Positions 1 to 8,756 of a stretch of DNA of 64,000 nt are shown here, one piece after another. This stretch comes from Verrucomicrobiota bacterium. Lineage in GTDB: Bacteria > Verrucomicrobiota > Verrucomicrobiia > Limisphaerales > J093. The stretch covers positions 62,001 to 126,000 of the forward strand of contig JAKQDD010000236.1 in assembly GCA_029556615.1 (NCBI GenBank). The letters are read 5' to 3'. A program made the translations under genes and the position numbers. How positions within the stretch are numbered: position 1 is the first letter of the stretch; every line of letters starts with the position of its first letter. A model generated the notes under the pieces. It did no database searches and was not told the origin of the DNA. It worked only from the letters and a program-made list of their open reading frames with translations.

Positions 1-48
1 TGGCCCGCGGCTCATCTTCCGCAGGCCCTCGTATTTCCAGGCCAGACA

Positions 49-81
49 ACCAAAAGAGGCAGTCGCTTTCGCAACTGCCTC
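49..81 (-). terminator. Intrinsic terminator ending the leftmost minus-strand operon
   Basis: Perfect 8-bp arms GAGGCAGT (56-63) and ACTGCCTC (74-81) enclose a 10-nt loop. Read on the minus strand the stem is followed by TTTTGG, as in a rho-independent terminator. It lies about 65 bp past the stop of the last minus-strand gene. Confidence 0.55.
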
Positions 82-100
82 GTCATGAGTCTATTACCGA

Positions 101-140
101 GACAACCCTGACAACCCTCGTGACAACCCCCCTGACAACC
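101..140. repeat. Four direct copies of GACAACC
   Basis: GACAACC occurs at 101-107, 110-116, 122-128 and 134-140 (start spacings 9, 12 and 12 bp), between the terminator and the stop codon of the first gene. The role is unknown; the array is short for replication iterons. Confidence 0.5.
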
Positions 141-147
141 TCCTACG

Positions 148-1221
148 TTAACCCTCCCCGTCCTGCCCGTAGCTTTCCTCGATCCCCGCTCGTCGCCTCT
201 GGGATGGCGACAGCTCGGAGAAGTTCCTCGGCTTCTCGGGTGCCCGAATCGCCTTGAGGTAGTCGGCCACCGAGGGATGCTTCTGGTTCAGCGCTTCGGC
301 CCGCTTTCGCACCGCCTGTTTCGTGATTCCGAGCCGGGTTCCGATCTCGGTGTAGTTCAGGAACCTCGGCTTGCCGTCGGTTTCGGTGCGGGCGATCAGG
401 GCGAAGAACAACTCCCGCTCCTTTTCCGTCAGCTTCATCTGAAGACCGGCGAGGAACCGATCGGCGCCGTCGGCCATCTCTTCGATGGTCTGTTCGCGGT
501 CTCGTTCCTGAACCGCTTCGGCGATACGCTCCTTGCTCACGGCCTCGAAGCCGTTTCGGATCTCCCGGCGCAGGGGTTCGATCCCGTCGGTCCGTTCTCG
601 CAGGTGCCGGCAGACGATCCCGCAGCCGCCGCGGATCGCTTCCGCGTCCGGGACCAAACCGCTGGCCAGATCAACACCGGACACCCCTACGGTCGCCAGC
701 ATCCGATCCACGTTCTCGCTCAGCTTCGGCAGCAGTGCGCATCCATCGGCACCGGCCCGGCCAATGACGTCCATCGCCCCCGCCATCGCCTCGGCTTCAT
801 TGCGCGCGTGGCAGTGGTAAACACGGCGCCGCTTCGGCCCCTGCGAGCAATTCCCCAGGCACTCGATCCGTGGCCCCACCGAACTCGACGGTCCAAGAAT
901 CCCGAGTGCCGCCCGCACCCGTTCGCGAAAGGCGTCCCCATCCAGCCGGTAGAGCTGGACATCCGCCTCGGTCAACTCGACATGGCGGTCGTAGTAGCCC
1001 GCGTCGGGGTCGAAGTTCAGCCACCAGCGCCCCTTGTAGCCGCCGACTTGGGTCATGCAACCGCCCTGCGGGTCCGGGTACATTCGGCAGTACTCCCCGG
1101 GGCAGAGGCGCAGCATGGGCCGTACGGCGTCGAAACCCGCTCCGAGAAACTGCTTCCAGCCAGCCAGCGATTCTTTCTGCTCGCGCAGGCACGCGACCAA
1201 TGTCCAGAAGTCCATGTTCAT
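148..1221 (-). CDS. Hypothetical protein with C-terminal helix-turn-helix
   Basis: I do not recognise this 357-residue protein. The N-terminal third contains several Cys residues (LCPGEYC, GGC, ECLGNC, YHCHA) that could bind a metal. The C-terminal ~80 residues look like a sigma-region-4 or MarR-like helix-turn-helix (FLNYTEIGTRLGITKQAV). The start was chosen at 1221 because its ATG overlaps the stop of the upstream gene as ATGA, which implies translational coupling. The pair sits downstream of a WYL regulator and next to a restriction island, so a defence or mobile-element role is possible but unproven. Confidence 0.75.
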   Translation of the reverse strand: MNMDFWTLVACLREQKESLAGWKQFLGAGFDAVRPMLRLCPGEYCRMYPDPQGGCMTQVGGYKGRWWLNFDPDAGYYDRHVELTEADVQLYRLDGDAFRERVRAALGILGPSSSVGPRIECLGNCSQGPKRRRVYHCHARNEAEAMAGAMDVIGRAGADGCALLPKLSENVDRMLATVGVSGVDLASGLVPDAEAIRGGCGIVCRHLRERTDGIEPLRREIRNGFEAVSKERIAEAVQERDREQTIEEMADGADRFLAGLQMKLTEKERELFFALIARTETDGKPRFLNYTEIGTRLGITKQAVRKRAEALNQKHPSVADYLKAIRAPEKPRNFSELSPSQRRRAGIEESYGQDGEG

Positions 1222-2405
1222 ACGCGCTCGATGGGGTTCTTCACGAATTTCCGCTGCCGCAGCCACTCCTCGATGATGGCGCAGTCGCCATCCCGCTCAT
1301 ACGTCATCGACCGGCCCTGGTGGACAGTCAGGCGCTCCCAATTCGACCGGTTGCTCAGCCGGTAGCGGAATCGGGCGTATACAACCGAATGGGCACCGGT
1401 CGGCAGCAGGCGCCCGTCGTGCCCGTTGTAGGCGAGCAGCGAAATGTCATTGTCCGACTTCCAAGTGATCTTCACCCCCGGCTGGTCAGTCATCGAGAAG
1501 CCAACTTCGACCGGGTGGATTTCCGCCAGGCCCTCGATGTCATCGCACTTGAAGATGGGCACGCACTCGCCGCACAGGGGGTCCAGGTGGATCATGTCCC
1601 GGGCCGGATCGAACACGTTGGCCTCCCCGAAAAGCAGGCGGCCGAACACGACCCGGTACTGGAGATGGTCCCGCTTGCGGTTGGTGTTCAGCCGCAGGTC
1701 GCCGTACCCCTTGTGGTAGACGATGGCGTCGTACTCTTCGGGCCGGAAGACGTGGATGGCGGGATTGCCGTCCTCATCGTACGCCTGGTGGCGCTCGACC
1801 TGCCCCGGATACCGGACCAGGAACCAGATCTCGCTGGCGAAGTCGTAGACCAGGATGTTCGTCCCTTTCCCGAGCCCTTCGCGATTGGCGAAGTAATCCT
1901 CGAGCCGCGTCCGCGCTTCGGCAATCCGCTCGGCCGTCGGCTGGATGTACCGAGGGCGGAAGTCCCGGATCATCGGGTGGTACACGTAGGAGGACTTGCC
2001 GAAGATGCGCGAGCGGGCGTAGGCCGCTTCCAGCAGGTCCTGGTTCTGGGGCCAGTCCTGAAGCCACGCCCGCATGGCGAAGTCCGGGCAACTGACACCG
2101 TCCAGACGGAAGTCCAGCCGGCACTTCCGGGACCGCGCCTCCTCTTCGATCTGCTCCTGGCCGCGCTTGTTCCCGAGGATGCTGACGAAAAACAGCACGT
2201 CATCCAGTTCGGGCGGAATCGACCCCGCCATGCAAGCGTCCCGGATGGCATCGTAGTTGAGGGAATCCCGATCCGGTAGGTCGGGGATCACCAAGCCGCA
2301 GGTCCGCAGGTATTCGGGGAACTTCCCGAGAACCGCACACAACAGCTTTTCATCCAGGCGCTTGAGCGCCCGGACCGTCACAAAACACCGCTTCTTCCCT
2401 GCCAT
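1218..2405 (-). CDS. Hypothetical protein, first gene of a coupled pair
   Basis: A 395-residue protein with no family I recognise, no signal peptide and no membrane segment, so probably cytoplasmic. It has an N-terminal basic start (MAGKKRCF), a charged middle, and a conserved-looking aromatic/charged block around residues 185-260 (DFASEIWFLVRYPGQ, RPEEYDAIVYHKGYGDLR). Its stop overlaps the next gene by 4 bp, so the two are almost certainly co-expressed. The WYL regulator lies 183 bp upstream on the same strand. Function unknown. Confidence 0.75.
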   Translation of the reverse strand: MAGKKRCFVTVRALKRLDEKLLCAVLGKFPEYLRTCGLVIPDLPDRDSLNYDAIRDACMAGSIPPELDDVLFFVSILGNKRGQEQIEEEARSRKCRLDFRLDGVSCPDFAMRAWLQDWPQNQDLLEAAYARSRIFGKSSYVYHPMIRDFRPRYIQPTAERIAEARTRLEDYFANREGLGKGTNILVYDFASEIWFLVRYPGQVERHQAYDEDGNPAIHVFRPEEYDAIVYHKGYGDLRLNTNRKRDHLQYRVVFGRLLFGEANVFDPARDMIHLDPLCGECVPIFKCDDIEGLAEIHPVEVGFSMTDQPGVKITWKSDNDISLLAYNGHDGRLLPTGAHSVVYARFRYRLSNRSNWERLTVHQGRSMTYERDGDCAIIEEWLRQRKFVKNPIERV

Positions 2406-2588
2406 TCACTTCCCTTTCTCCGTTTGCCGCACCGGCTGCCGCTCGCAGCCTGCGAGCCGTCGCCGCGTCGGCGTTTCGTCATCTGCGGGAGCAATGGTAC
2501 AGACAGGGGAGTGTCATCCGTAGACACTGGGCAGAAGAAAAATGAAGAAGTTATTCACAACCCTCCGCCTCGGTGCGGCGGCCGCCGT

Positions 2589-3608
2589 TCAAGTCCCGGC
2601 CGGAGGGGAGTACCGTTCCAGAAACGCCTCGCCGGTCTTCCGCATCCGCTCCGCGAGCGCGTTGGGCCTGACCACGGTGGCGTGCGTCCCCCAGGTCAAC
2701 ACCCAGCGCTCGATCTCCTCGATGCTGTTGAGCCGTAGGCACAACCGTGACCAACCGTTCGGCAGTTCAGTGAGTTGCTGACTCGAATGCACGTGCCGGC
2801 CCCGCACCAGGTCCGTGGCCCAGGGGTCGAAGTCGATCACGACCTCGTAATCGTCGGTGCCCTTGAACACCGAGAGGCTCCCCCGCAGGTATTCATCGGG
2901 GTCGAAGTCCTCCGGTACGGTGTACCGCTCCTCGCCCAGCTCGGGCTCGGTCAACCTCGATAGCGAGAAGGTTCGGATCGCCTCCCGGCTCACGTCGAAG
3001 GCGAACAGGTACCAGTGATTCTCGATGCAGGCCAGGTGGTATGGATGGACCAACCGCGCCTGGGCGCTCTTGGCGCCAAGGTTCTTGTATTGGAACTTCA
3101 GCGTCTGCCGCTCCTGGAGCGCGCGGGTGACGACTTGGAACCGGCGCAGGTCCGTGTCATCCGGGGCGAACGGCCGGAATGACACCGCCTCCTGCAAGTT
3201 GCAGAGCGAGTACCGTGCCTTGGTGTCCAGTTGCCCAGTCAGCTTGCGGAACGCCATCGCCAGTGGCTTCTCGAACGGGGTGCCGTGGTACTGGGCGATG
3301 GCCTTGTGCGCCACCAGCAGCGCGAAGACATCCGCCTCCGTGATCGGAAGCCCTGGAAACCGCTCTACCGGCCTGGAGTAGCGGAAGCCGTACTTCCGCG
3401 AGTCGTACTCGATGGGCAGCTTGAGCCGCTCCATCATGAACTCGACATCCCGCTTCACCGTCCGCAGCGACACGCCAATCTCCTTCGCCATGCCAACGCA
3501 GTTGGGGTACTGGCCCGACTGGATGCGCTCGTGGATCCGCATCATCCGCACCCACGGGGGCCGGGTAAAGCGCTGCTCACGCACCGTTTTCATCGAACGC
3601 CGCTTCAT
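2589..3608 (-). CDS. WYL-domain transcriptional regulator
   Basis: A 339-residue DNA-binding regulator. Residues ~15-70 form a helix-turn-helix of the DeoR/HTH_11 kind (CVGMAKEIGVSLRTVKRDVEF). Residues ~140-215 hold the WYL sensor domain with the signature ENHWYLFAFD, followed by a WCX-like C-terminus. WYL proteins usually bind nucleic-acid-type ligands and often control defence loci. Start chosen at 3608 (MKRRSMKTV); 3593 is an alternative. It is divergent from the HIRAN gene and reads toward the two unknown genes, its most likely targets. Confidence 0.9.
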   Translation of the reverse strand: MKRRSMKTVREQRFTRPPWVRMMRIHERIQSGQYPNCVGMAKEIGVSLRTVKRDVEFMMERLKLPIEYDSRKYGFRYSRPVERFPGLPITEADVFALLVAHKAIAQYHGTPFEKPLAMAFRKLTGQLDTKARYSLCNLQEAVSFRPFAPDDTDLRRFQVVTRALQERQTLKFQYKNLGAKSAQARLVHPYHLACIENHWYLFAFDVSREAIRTFSLSRLTEPELGEERYTVPEDFDPDEYLRGSLSVFKGTDDYEVVIDFDPWATDLVRGRHVHSSQQLTELPNGWSRLCLRLNSIEEIERWVLTWGTHATVVRPNALAERMRKTGEAFLERYSPPAGT

Positions 3609-3708
3609 AAAGTGCTCAACATCAAGGACCAAGGTTCCGCCGATATTTCTTCAAGAAAATTGACCCCAGTGTCTACATTTGTCACCCCCCATCTGGCAGA
3701 ATGATCCC

Positions 3709-4137
3709 ATGAAGAATGAACCGACTACCGATTCCCGAAGGGCATTCTTGGGCTTCTTCGTCAAGGCGCCGCTGATCCCGGCCGCCGTTCTGGCGACGCG
3801 ACCGGCGGCAGCCACGCCCACGCCACCCGAGCGCGAAATCCTGATGAACGACTTCGCCATTGCCGGCTTCCGCTATTACGACGGGCCGAAGGAACTGCCC
3901 AGGCTGGTCGCCGGGACAAGGCTGACGCTGCGCGCCGAACCCGAGAACCCCCATGACGCCTTCGCCGTCGAATTCTTCCACGGCGACGCAAAGCTGGGCT
4001 ACGCGCCCCGATTCTGCAACCGCCACATGAGCCGGCTGCTACTGGAAGGCGTCTTCCTCGCATGCGTGCTGGAAAGTGCAGATATACAAGTTGTTAATTG
4101 GGAGGGCGTTACGGTTCTAGTATCCTCAGTCAATTAA
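3709..4137 (+). CDS. HIRAN-domain protein with twin-arginine signal
   Basis: A 142-residue protein. The N-terminus has a textbook Tat motif (SRRAFLGFF) followed by a hydrophobic stretch and Ala-rich cleavage region, so export in folded form is likely. Residues ~45-135 match the HIRAN domain (IAGFRYYDG, EPENPHDAFAVEF, KLGYAPR). HIRAN binds DNA 3' ends in Rad5/HLTF, but short exported HIRAN proteins are widespread and uncharacterised. The ATG at 3709 was preferred to an upstream TTG because it places the RR motif correctly. Confidence 0.85.
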   Translation: MKNEPTTDSRRAFLGFFVKAPLIPAAVLATRPAAATPTPPEREILMNDFAIAGFRYYDGPKELPRLVAGTRLTLRAEPENPHDAFAVEFFHGDAKLGYAPRFCNRHMSRLLLEGVFLACVLESADIQVVNWEGVTVLVSSVN

Positions 4138-4217
4138 TGCGTGGCGCCGAAAGAGGCGAACGTGGCGAGGTAGAACAAATGGCTTGCATGTTACGTCACC
4201 CATGTCACATTACATCC

Positions 4218-4466
4218 ATGGCACGTGGCGAATCTGGTCGGATCGTGATTGAAGTTCAGCCTGAGGTGAAGCGTCGGCTTTACTCGGCTTTAGCCCTGAC
4301 GGGCAGCACCCTGAAGGACTGGTTTATCAGGGCCGCAGCAGATTACTGCTCCGAGACAGCGCAGCCATCTCTTTTCCCCGCAACCCACAAGACAAAGGAC
4401 CAAGTCGGAACGGATCTGCCATTTACTGGGCAACGCGATGACCGCACGAAAGGTGACAACGCATAA
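4218..4466 (+). CDS. Small ribbon-helix-helix-like regulator of the R-M operon
   Basis: An 82-residue protein whose first ~50 residues fit a ribbon-helix-helix fold: a strand (GRIVIEVQP), helix A (EVKRRLYSALALTG), a turn, and helix B (TLKDWFIRAAADYC). The C-terminal 30 residues are polar. It is the first gene of the operon, overlapping the EVE gene by 1 bp (TAATG), the position expected for a controller protein. An antitoxin-like role is possible, but no toxin is adjacent. Confidence 0.7.
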   Translation: MARGESGRIVIEVQPEVKRRLYSALALTGSTLKDWFIRAAADYCSETAQPSLFPATHKTKDQVGTDLPFTGQRDDRTKGDNA

Positions 4467-4957
4467 TGGTCCCACGCCCAAATTACTTCATCCTCGTCGC
4501 AGCCGATGTAGACAAGAATAGGCTGTCGGAGCCGTCCGCCTACACTGTCGCCAGGCACCGCCTGACCATTGGGAAGTGGGGGCTGCGCCAAGGAACACGC
4601 AACCGAGTCACTATCAAACCCGGAGACCGCATTATCATCTACGCCGCAGGTAAGAGGGAGTACGGCATGCATATTGTGGGCGAAGCCAAAGTGGCATCTA
4701 GCGCCCAACCGATCAACGCGCTGCGTTCGCAATCAGTCGACTCACCAACGAAGAACACCTACGTGATCAGCGATTATTACATTCAGCTCACCGACACCCA
4801 ACTCTACGCAAGACCAGTACCCCTTAAGCCAATTCGTTCAACGCTGTCTTTTGTAAAACACCCTGAGTCCATAAAGTGGGCCAACTGCCTCCAGAATGGA
4901 TGCGTCCGAATCGCTCCAAAGGACTACAGACGAATTAAACAACTTTCTCGAAAGTAG
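4466..4957 (+). CDS. EVE (PUA-like) domain protein
   Basis: A 163-residue single-domain protein resembling EVE/PUA-like modified-base readers: N-terminal NYFILVAAD strand, W at the IGKWGLR segment, then VTIKPGDRIIIYAAGKREYGMHIVGEA, the characteristic pGDrv.fY...G..v pattern. EVE domains are known to accompany McrBC-type and other modification-dependent systems, where they may flip and sense modified cytosine. Here it sits between the RHH-like gene and the m5C methyltransferase, 8 bp upstream of the latter. Confidence 0.8.
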   Translation: MVPRPNYFILVAADVDKNRLSEPSAYTVARHRLTIGKWGLRQGTRNRVTIKPGDRIIIYAAGKREYGMHIVGEAKVASSAQPINALRSQSVDSPTKNTYVISDYYIQLTDTQLYARPVPLKPIRSTLSFVKHPESIKWANCLQNGCVRIAPKDYRRIKQLSRK

Positions 4958-4965
4958 CACTACCC

Positions 4966-6966
4966 ATGGCAAAGAAGCCAATACGTGGACAAAGGTCCCA
5001 GCCCAACGCTCCACTCCAGCAGCGGGCACTTGAAGAACAGACACCAGTCGAAAGCCAAGTGCGCAAGAAGTTGGTGGGCATAGACATTTTCTCCGGCTGC
5101 GGCGGCCTCAGTATCGGGGCAGAAATGGGACTGCCCGAACTCCAAATTCAATTCGCGATCGATTATGACGGGCATGCCTGCGCGACCTTCCGCAGCAACC
5201 ACCCAGACTGTCGAGTCGCCAATCAAGATGTCGCAGACCTCTCTGCAAAGAGCATTCTAGGCCAGATATCCGGGGACCGCATAGACTACCTACTGACCGG
5301 CCCGAGCTGCCAGGCGGTTAGCACGATGGGCCTGTTTTATACAAGCGACCCCAGAAACCTCCTGTTCGTGCATCTAGCCCGCATCATCACCGAGCTCAAG
5401 GCGGCGGGTGCAGCACCGAGAAACGTAATCTTAGAAAACGTTCCAGGCGTTGTTTACCAGAAAAACCTCACGCTCATCAAAGACCTTTTCCGCTTCTTCT
5501 CCGAACACGGTTACCGCGTGGCCGCCGACGTCGTGTCGCTCTGCGCACTGGGCGTACCCCAGCTCCGCTACAGACTGTTCCTGTTTGCGACTCTCGATGA
5601 CCACCAGATTACTTTCCCGGCACCGCTTCACAATGAGACCAATTACGTCACGGTCAAGGAAGCAATATCTGACCTATATACCGCACCACTTCAGAGTGAT
5701 GGAACACCGAGCGCGTATCCACAGGTCAGCAGAGTGAGCCAGTACGCACGGATCCTACGCTGCGAGTCTACCTTGCTTCACAATCACTGGGCTGCAAGCA
5801 CCCAAGAGATTAACATCAAACGTATCACCGCGGTGCCCCAGGGAGGGTCCTGGAAGGACATTCCCAGCGACCTACTTCCAGAGCGCTTTCACCGTGTCCG
5901 CATGACGGACTACCACACGCTTTACGGTCGCCTGCACGAGGACAACCCAGCCTATACGATCTCGGCAGCATACGGGAACGTCACTTCCGGCTGCTATACC
6001 CACCCGCTACAGAACCGCCCCCTTTCCGTACGCGAGGGCTGCCGTCTCCAGGGGTTCCCGGACACCTACATCATACATGGCCCAAAGAATGCACAGTATC
6101 GCCAAGTCGGAAATGCTGTCCCACCGCTAGCACTTGCGCGTCTGATCACGCACTTCAATTCCCTTAAGAACTCTTCTGTAGCTGGCCTCGCGCCCCGCAT
6201 CACTCAAGAGGTTCTCGACCAAGGCGCCACGCTACCAGTCATGACGCCCCGCTTCCTGAGCCGCGTCACGAGCCAGACCTCCGGGAAGAGAGGATACGGA
6301 AGCGGCACCTTCTGGCCCGCAGGCTGGGGGCCTCGCCCAACCACCGAGATGCCCAAGAAGCACCGGTACCGCCAAACAACAACGCCCTGGGTGTTCCGGC
6401 GAAAAGCGTGGCGTTCCCGTCGCGAAGGGCGAGACCTCCGTCCTCACTTAGCGCTCGCCGAATCCCTGCAAGTCCCCGACTTCATAATCGCCGAGATAAG
6501 AGGCACGACAATCGTCCTCTCTCCCGCACGCAACAATCAGTCCCCCGGCAGAGAAGCTTCCGATGATTTCTACCGAAACCTCGCTTCTGTAGCCGCGGTC
6601 CTGAAGCGCCTGCAGGTGGACACCACAGTGTACTGCGATTTTGCCTTCACAGCGGGCGCGCTCCGCATCTTCCTTTCGAGCTTCTTCAAGAAGACCTCCA
6701 TGCCTCGCTCGGCAAGAGCAGAATCGCCGACTAGGCCCAACCCCAAGCTACGCCCCTGGCTAACAAACACACACGGCGCTCGCATCACACTCAAAACGAG
6801 AGATCAACTCCTCTCCCTAAACGGGCAGGCCGAGGAATCACTCAGTTCGCCGGCAACACAAATTCTCTTCTTCCCGTTTATCCACGCGGGCGTCGGGAAG
6901 CCGATTGACACTTGGCAAGGGCTTCACTTCCTCCGCGTTCCTGCCGAGGTAATCTTGGAGAAATGA
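4966..6966 (+). CDS. DNA (cytosine-5) methyltransferase with long C-terminal extension
   Basis: A 666-residue enzyme transferring methyl from SAM to cytosine C5. Visible motifs: I (IDIFSGCGGLS, ~39-49), IV with catalytic Cys115 (TGPSCQAVST), VI (VILENVPG, ~154-161), VIII (VPQLRYRLF, ~197-205) and X (QVGNAVPP, ~380-387). Motif IV reads PSC rather than PPC, a known subfamily variant. The target-recognition region lies between ~240 and 360. Residues ~400-666 are an unrecognised extension absent from minimal enzymes. The stop overlaps the McrB-like start by 4 bp. The probable role is protecting host DNA from the downstream nuclease. Confidence 0.93.
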   Translation: MAKKPIRGQRSQPNAPLQQRALEEQTPVESQVRKKLVGIDIFSGCGGLSIGAEMGLPELQIQFAIDYDGHACATFRSNHPDCRVANQDVADLSAKSILGQISGDRIDYLLTGPSCQAVSTMGLFYTSDPRNLLFVHLARIITELKAAGAAPRNVILENVPGVVYQKNLTLIKDLFRFFSEHGYRVAADVVSLCALGVPQLRYRLFLFATLDDHQITFPAPLHNETNYVTVKEAISDLYTAPLQSDGTPSAYPQVSRVSQYARILRCESTLLHNHWAASTQEINIKRITAVPQGGSWKDIPSDLLPERFHRVRMTDYHTLYGRLHEDNPAYTISAAYGNVTSGCYTHPLQNRPLSVREGCRLQGFPDTYIIHGPKNAQYRQVGNAVPPLALARLITHFNSLKNSSVAGLAPRITQEVLDQGATLPVMTPRFLSRVTSQTSGKRGYGSGTFWPAGWGPRPTTEMPKKHRYRQTTTPWVFRRKAWRSRREGRDLRPHLALAESLQVPDFIIAEIRGTTIVLSPARNNQSPGREASDDFYRNLASVAAVLKRLQVDTTVYCDFAFTAGALRIFLSSFFKKTSMPRSARAESPTRPNPKLRPWLTNTHGARITLKTRDQLLSLNGQAEESLSSPATQILFFPFIHAGVGKPIDTWQGLHFLRVPAEVILEK

Positions 6967-8756
6967 CGCTCCACATGAAATTCGTAACCACCACAGCCCT
7001 CAAGAAGGCAACGGACAAACTCCAGACCTGGCGCGCCGGCATCCCACCGAGGCCCCTACAGACGCTCTTTCGGCTACTGATCCTGAAGCTCTATAACGTT
7101 CCCGCTCGCCAAGCAGGAGCTTCAGCGCAGCCCAATCCTATCTCCTTGAATACAAGCTCCTTTGTTCAGGCTTGCGAGCGTTTTATCAAGGTCTCCTATC
7201 AAGATGATGGAACCGCGGCGCGCACTGAAGGCATTCCGAAATACTACAGCCCCCTTGATGGTGACTTTAAGAAGGCCAATGAAGGCTCGAACTTCGCTAT
7301 CGGAACCATGTGGACCCGCTGTGATACGTGGGAGAGGAAGAAGATACTTCCTAAGCTCAAAGCGCAAGGCACATCCAAGCTCTTCACTTTCCACCACAGC
7401 TACATCAAAGTACTGCTCTCGGATATCAGGCACCCGATCCCGGCAGTCCCACTAGCAATATTCCTATTCCGGCGCCCCACAGACTCGCAAGTAACCGCGG
7501 CCGCGCCACGTACCATCAATGACTACGCGCAGCTCCTCAAGAAGACTTTCCACCTCAGTGCCACCGAACAGGACCAACTGTTCGATTGGACTACAGGCGA
7601 CCTCAGCGACGCCGACCTCTCCGATACGGAAATGACCCGCGAGGATGTCCTGCAACTCCTGTGTTCGCCATCCGTCGCCGGTGACGCGCGGCGTGGGGAC
7701 AACATCATCTTCTTTGGTCCTCCAGGAACCGGCAAGAGCCACCTGGCCGAAGAGACCGCCGGTGATTTTCCCGTACCCACCCGCGTCCTTTTCCACCCCG
7801 AATACACTTACAGTGACTTCTTTGGCGCATACAAGCCCGTCGTCGGCTCGGAAACAGGAAACAGCACAATCATCGGGGCAGACGGTAAACGGAGAAGCAG
7901 GCCAGTCTCGTACTTCGCCTTCACACCTGGTCCACTGTTAAAAGCCGTGGCAAGGGCTCTCACGGACAGCGCAAACCACCACTACCTCATTATTGATGAG
8001 ATAAATCGAGGTGACTGCGCTGCGATCTTTGGAGACATCTTGCAGCTCTTGGATCGCGCTCCAGACGGCTCCAGCAAATACTACCTCTCGCTCGCCGATG
8101 AACCAGCGGCTTACCTAGAAGCGGAAGGTGTGCAGTGGATCCTAGGAGAAGAGCGCAAGCTCCGGTTTCCTGCGAATTTCACAATCCTGGCTACGATGAA
8201 CACCTCCGACCAGAATCTTTACCCTATGGATTCGGCCTTCAAACGCAGGTGGCAGTGGCGCAGTTGCAGGATCGACTTCAAACCTCTCCTCGACATTTTG
8301 GATACTAGACCGGTGCTTCATGACGCCAAGGCCACTTGGGATTGGGAAGCTCTTATCAAGACGCTCAACACCTATATTGCCAGGTACAGGCAGGAAGACA
8401 AACTAATTGGACCATGGTTTATACTTCCAGCCGGCGACGGGACAATTGACAATGAGGCATTCGGCAGCAAGTGCCTCTACTACCTTTGGCATGACGTGTT
8501 CAAGGATGATCAATCTGCACTCAGCTCGCCCTTTTGCGAAGCGGCGTCGGACTGGACCTTCCATCGCGTTCAAGAGCTATTCTCGCACTCCGGCCTTGAA
8601 GCGATTTTTAAGCCTGAGTTCCTCAGAGGGGTAGTGGCAGCTAGCCCAGCCGCGGCAGCGATCGCAACTCAAGAACCCCAAGATCATGCGACCCACGCCG
8701 CCCCGCTAGCACAGCCGGCGCCACCACAGCCCACAGCAGGGCAGGCGGCCACCTAA
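6963..8756 (+). CDS. McrB-like AAA+ NTPase, LlaJI-type restriction subunit R1
   Basis: A 597-residue motor subunit. Residues ~1-200 form a variable N-terminal DNA- or partner-binding region. The AAA+ core follows: Walker A FFGPPGTGKSH (~250-260), Walker B LIIDEINRGD (~342-351) and the McrB signature TMNTSDQNLYPMDSAFKRRW (~411-430). McrB-type proteins use GTP and drive an McrC-like nuclease. The start at 6963 overlaps the methyltransferase stop (ATGA) and has GGAG upstream; the end overlaps the next gene by 1 bp (TAATG). The C-terminus is Ala/Pro-rich. Confidence 0.92.
   Translation: MTLHMKFVTTTALKKATDKLQTWRAGIPPRPLQTLFRLLILKLYNVPARQAGASAQPNPISLNTSSFVQACERFIKVSYQDDGTAARTEGIPKYYSPLDGDFKKANEGSNFAIGTMWTRCDTWERKKILPKLKAQGTSKLFTFHHSYIKVLLSDIRHPIPAVPLAIFLFRRPTDSQVTAAAPRTINDYAQLLKKTFHLSATEQDQLFDWTTGDLSDADLSDTEMTREDVLQLLCSPSVAGDARRGDNIIFFGPPGTGKSHLAEETAGDFPVPTRVLFHPEYTYSDFFGAYKPVVGSETGNSTIIGADGKRRSRPVSYFAFTPGPLLKAVARALTDSANHHYLIIDEINRGDCAAIFGDILQLLDRAPDGSSKYYLSLADEPAAYLEAEGVQWILGEERKLRFPANFTILATMNTSDQNLYPMDSAFKRRWQWRSCRIDFKPLLDILDTRPVLHDAKATWDWEALIKTLNTYIARYRQEDKLIGPWFILPAGDGTIDNEAFGSKCLYYLWHDVFKDDQSALSSPFCEAASDWTFHRVQELFSHSGLEAIFKPEFLRGVVAASPAAAAIATQEPQDHATHAAPLAQPAPPQPTAGQAAT

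Noticed and set aside
101..140. GACAACC repeats as plasmid iterons
   Set aside because: Only four 7-bp units with uneven spacing and no replication initiator gene nearby.
2551..2559. Perfect DnaA-box-like TTATTCACA
   Set aside because: A single site without neighbours, AT-rich region or replication gene; expected by chance at this length of sequence.
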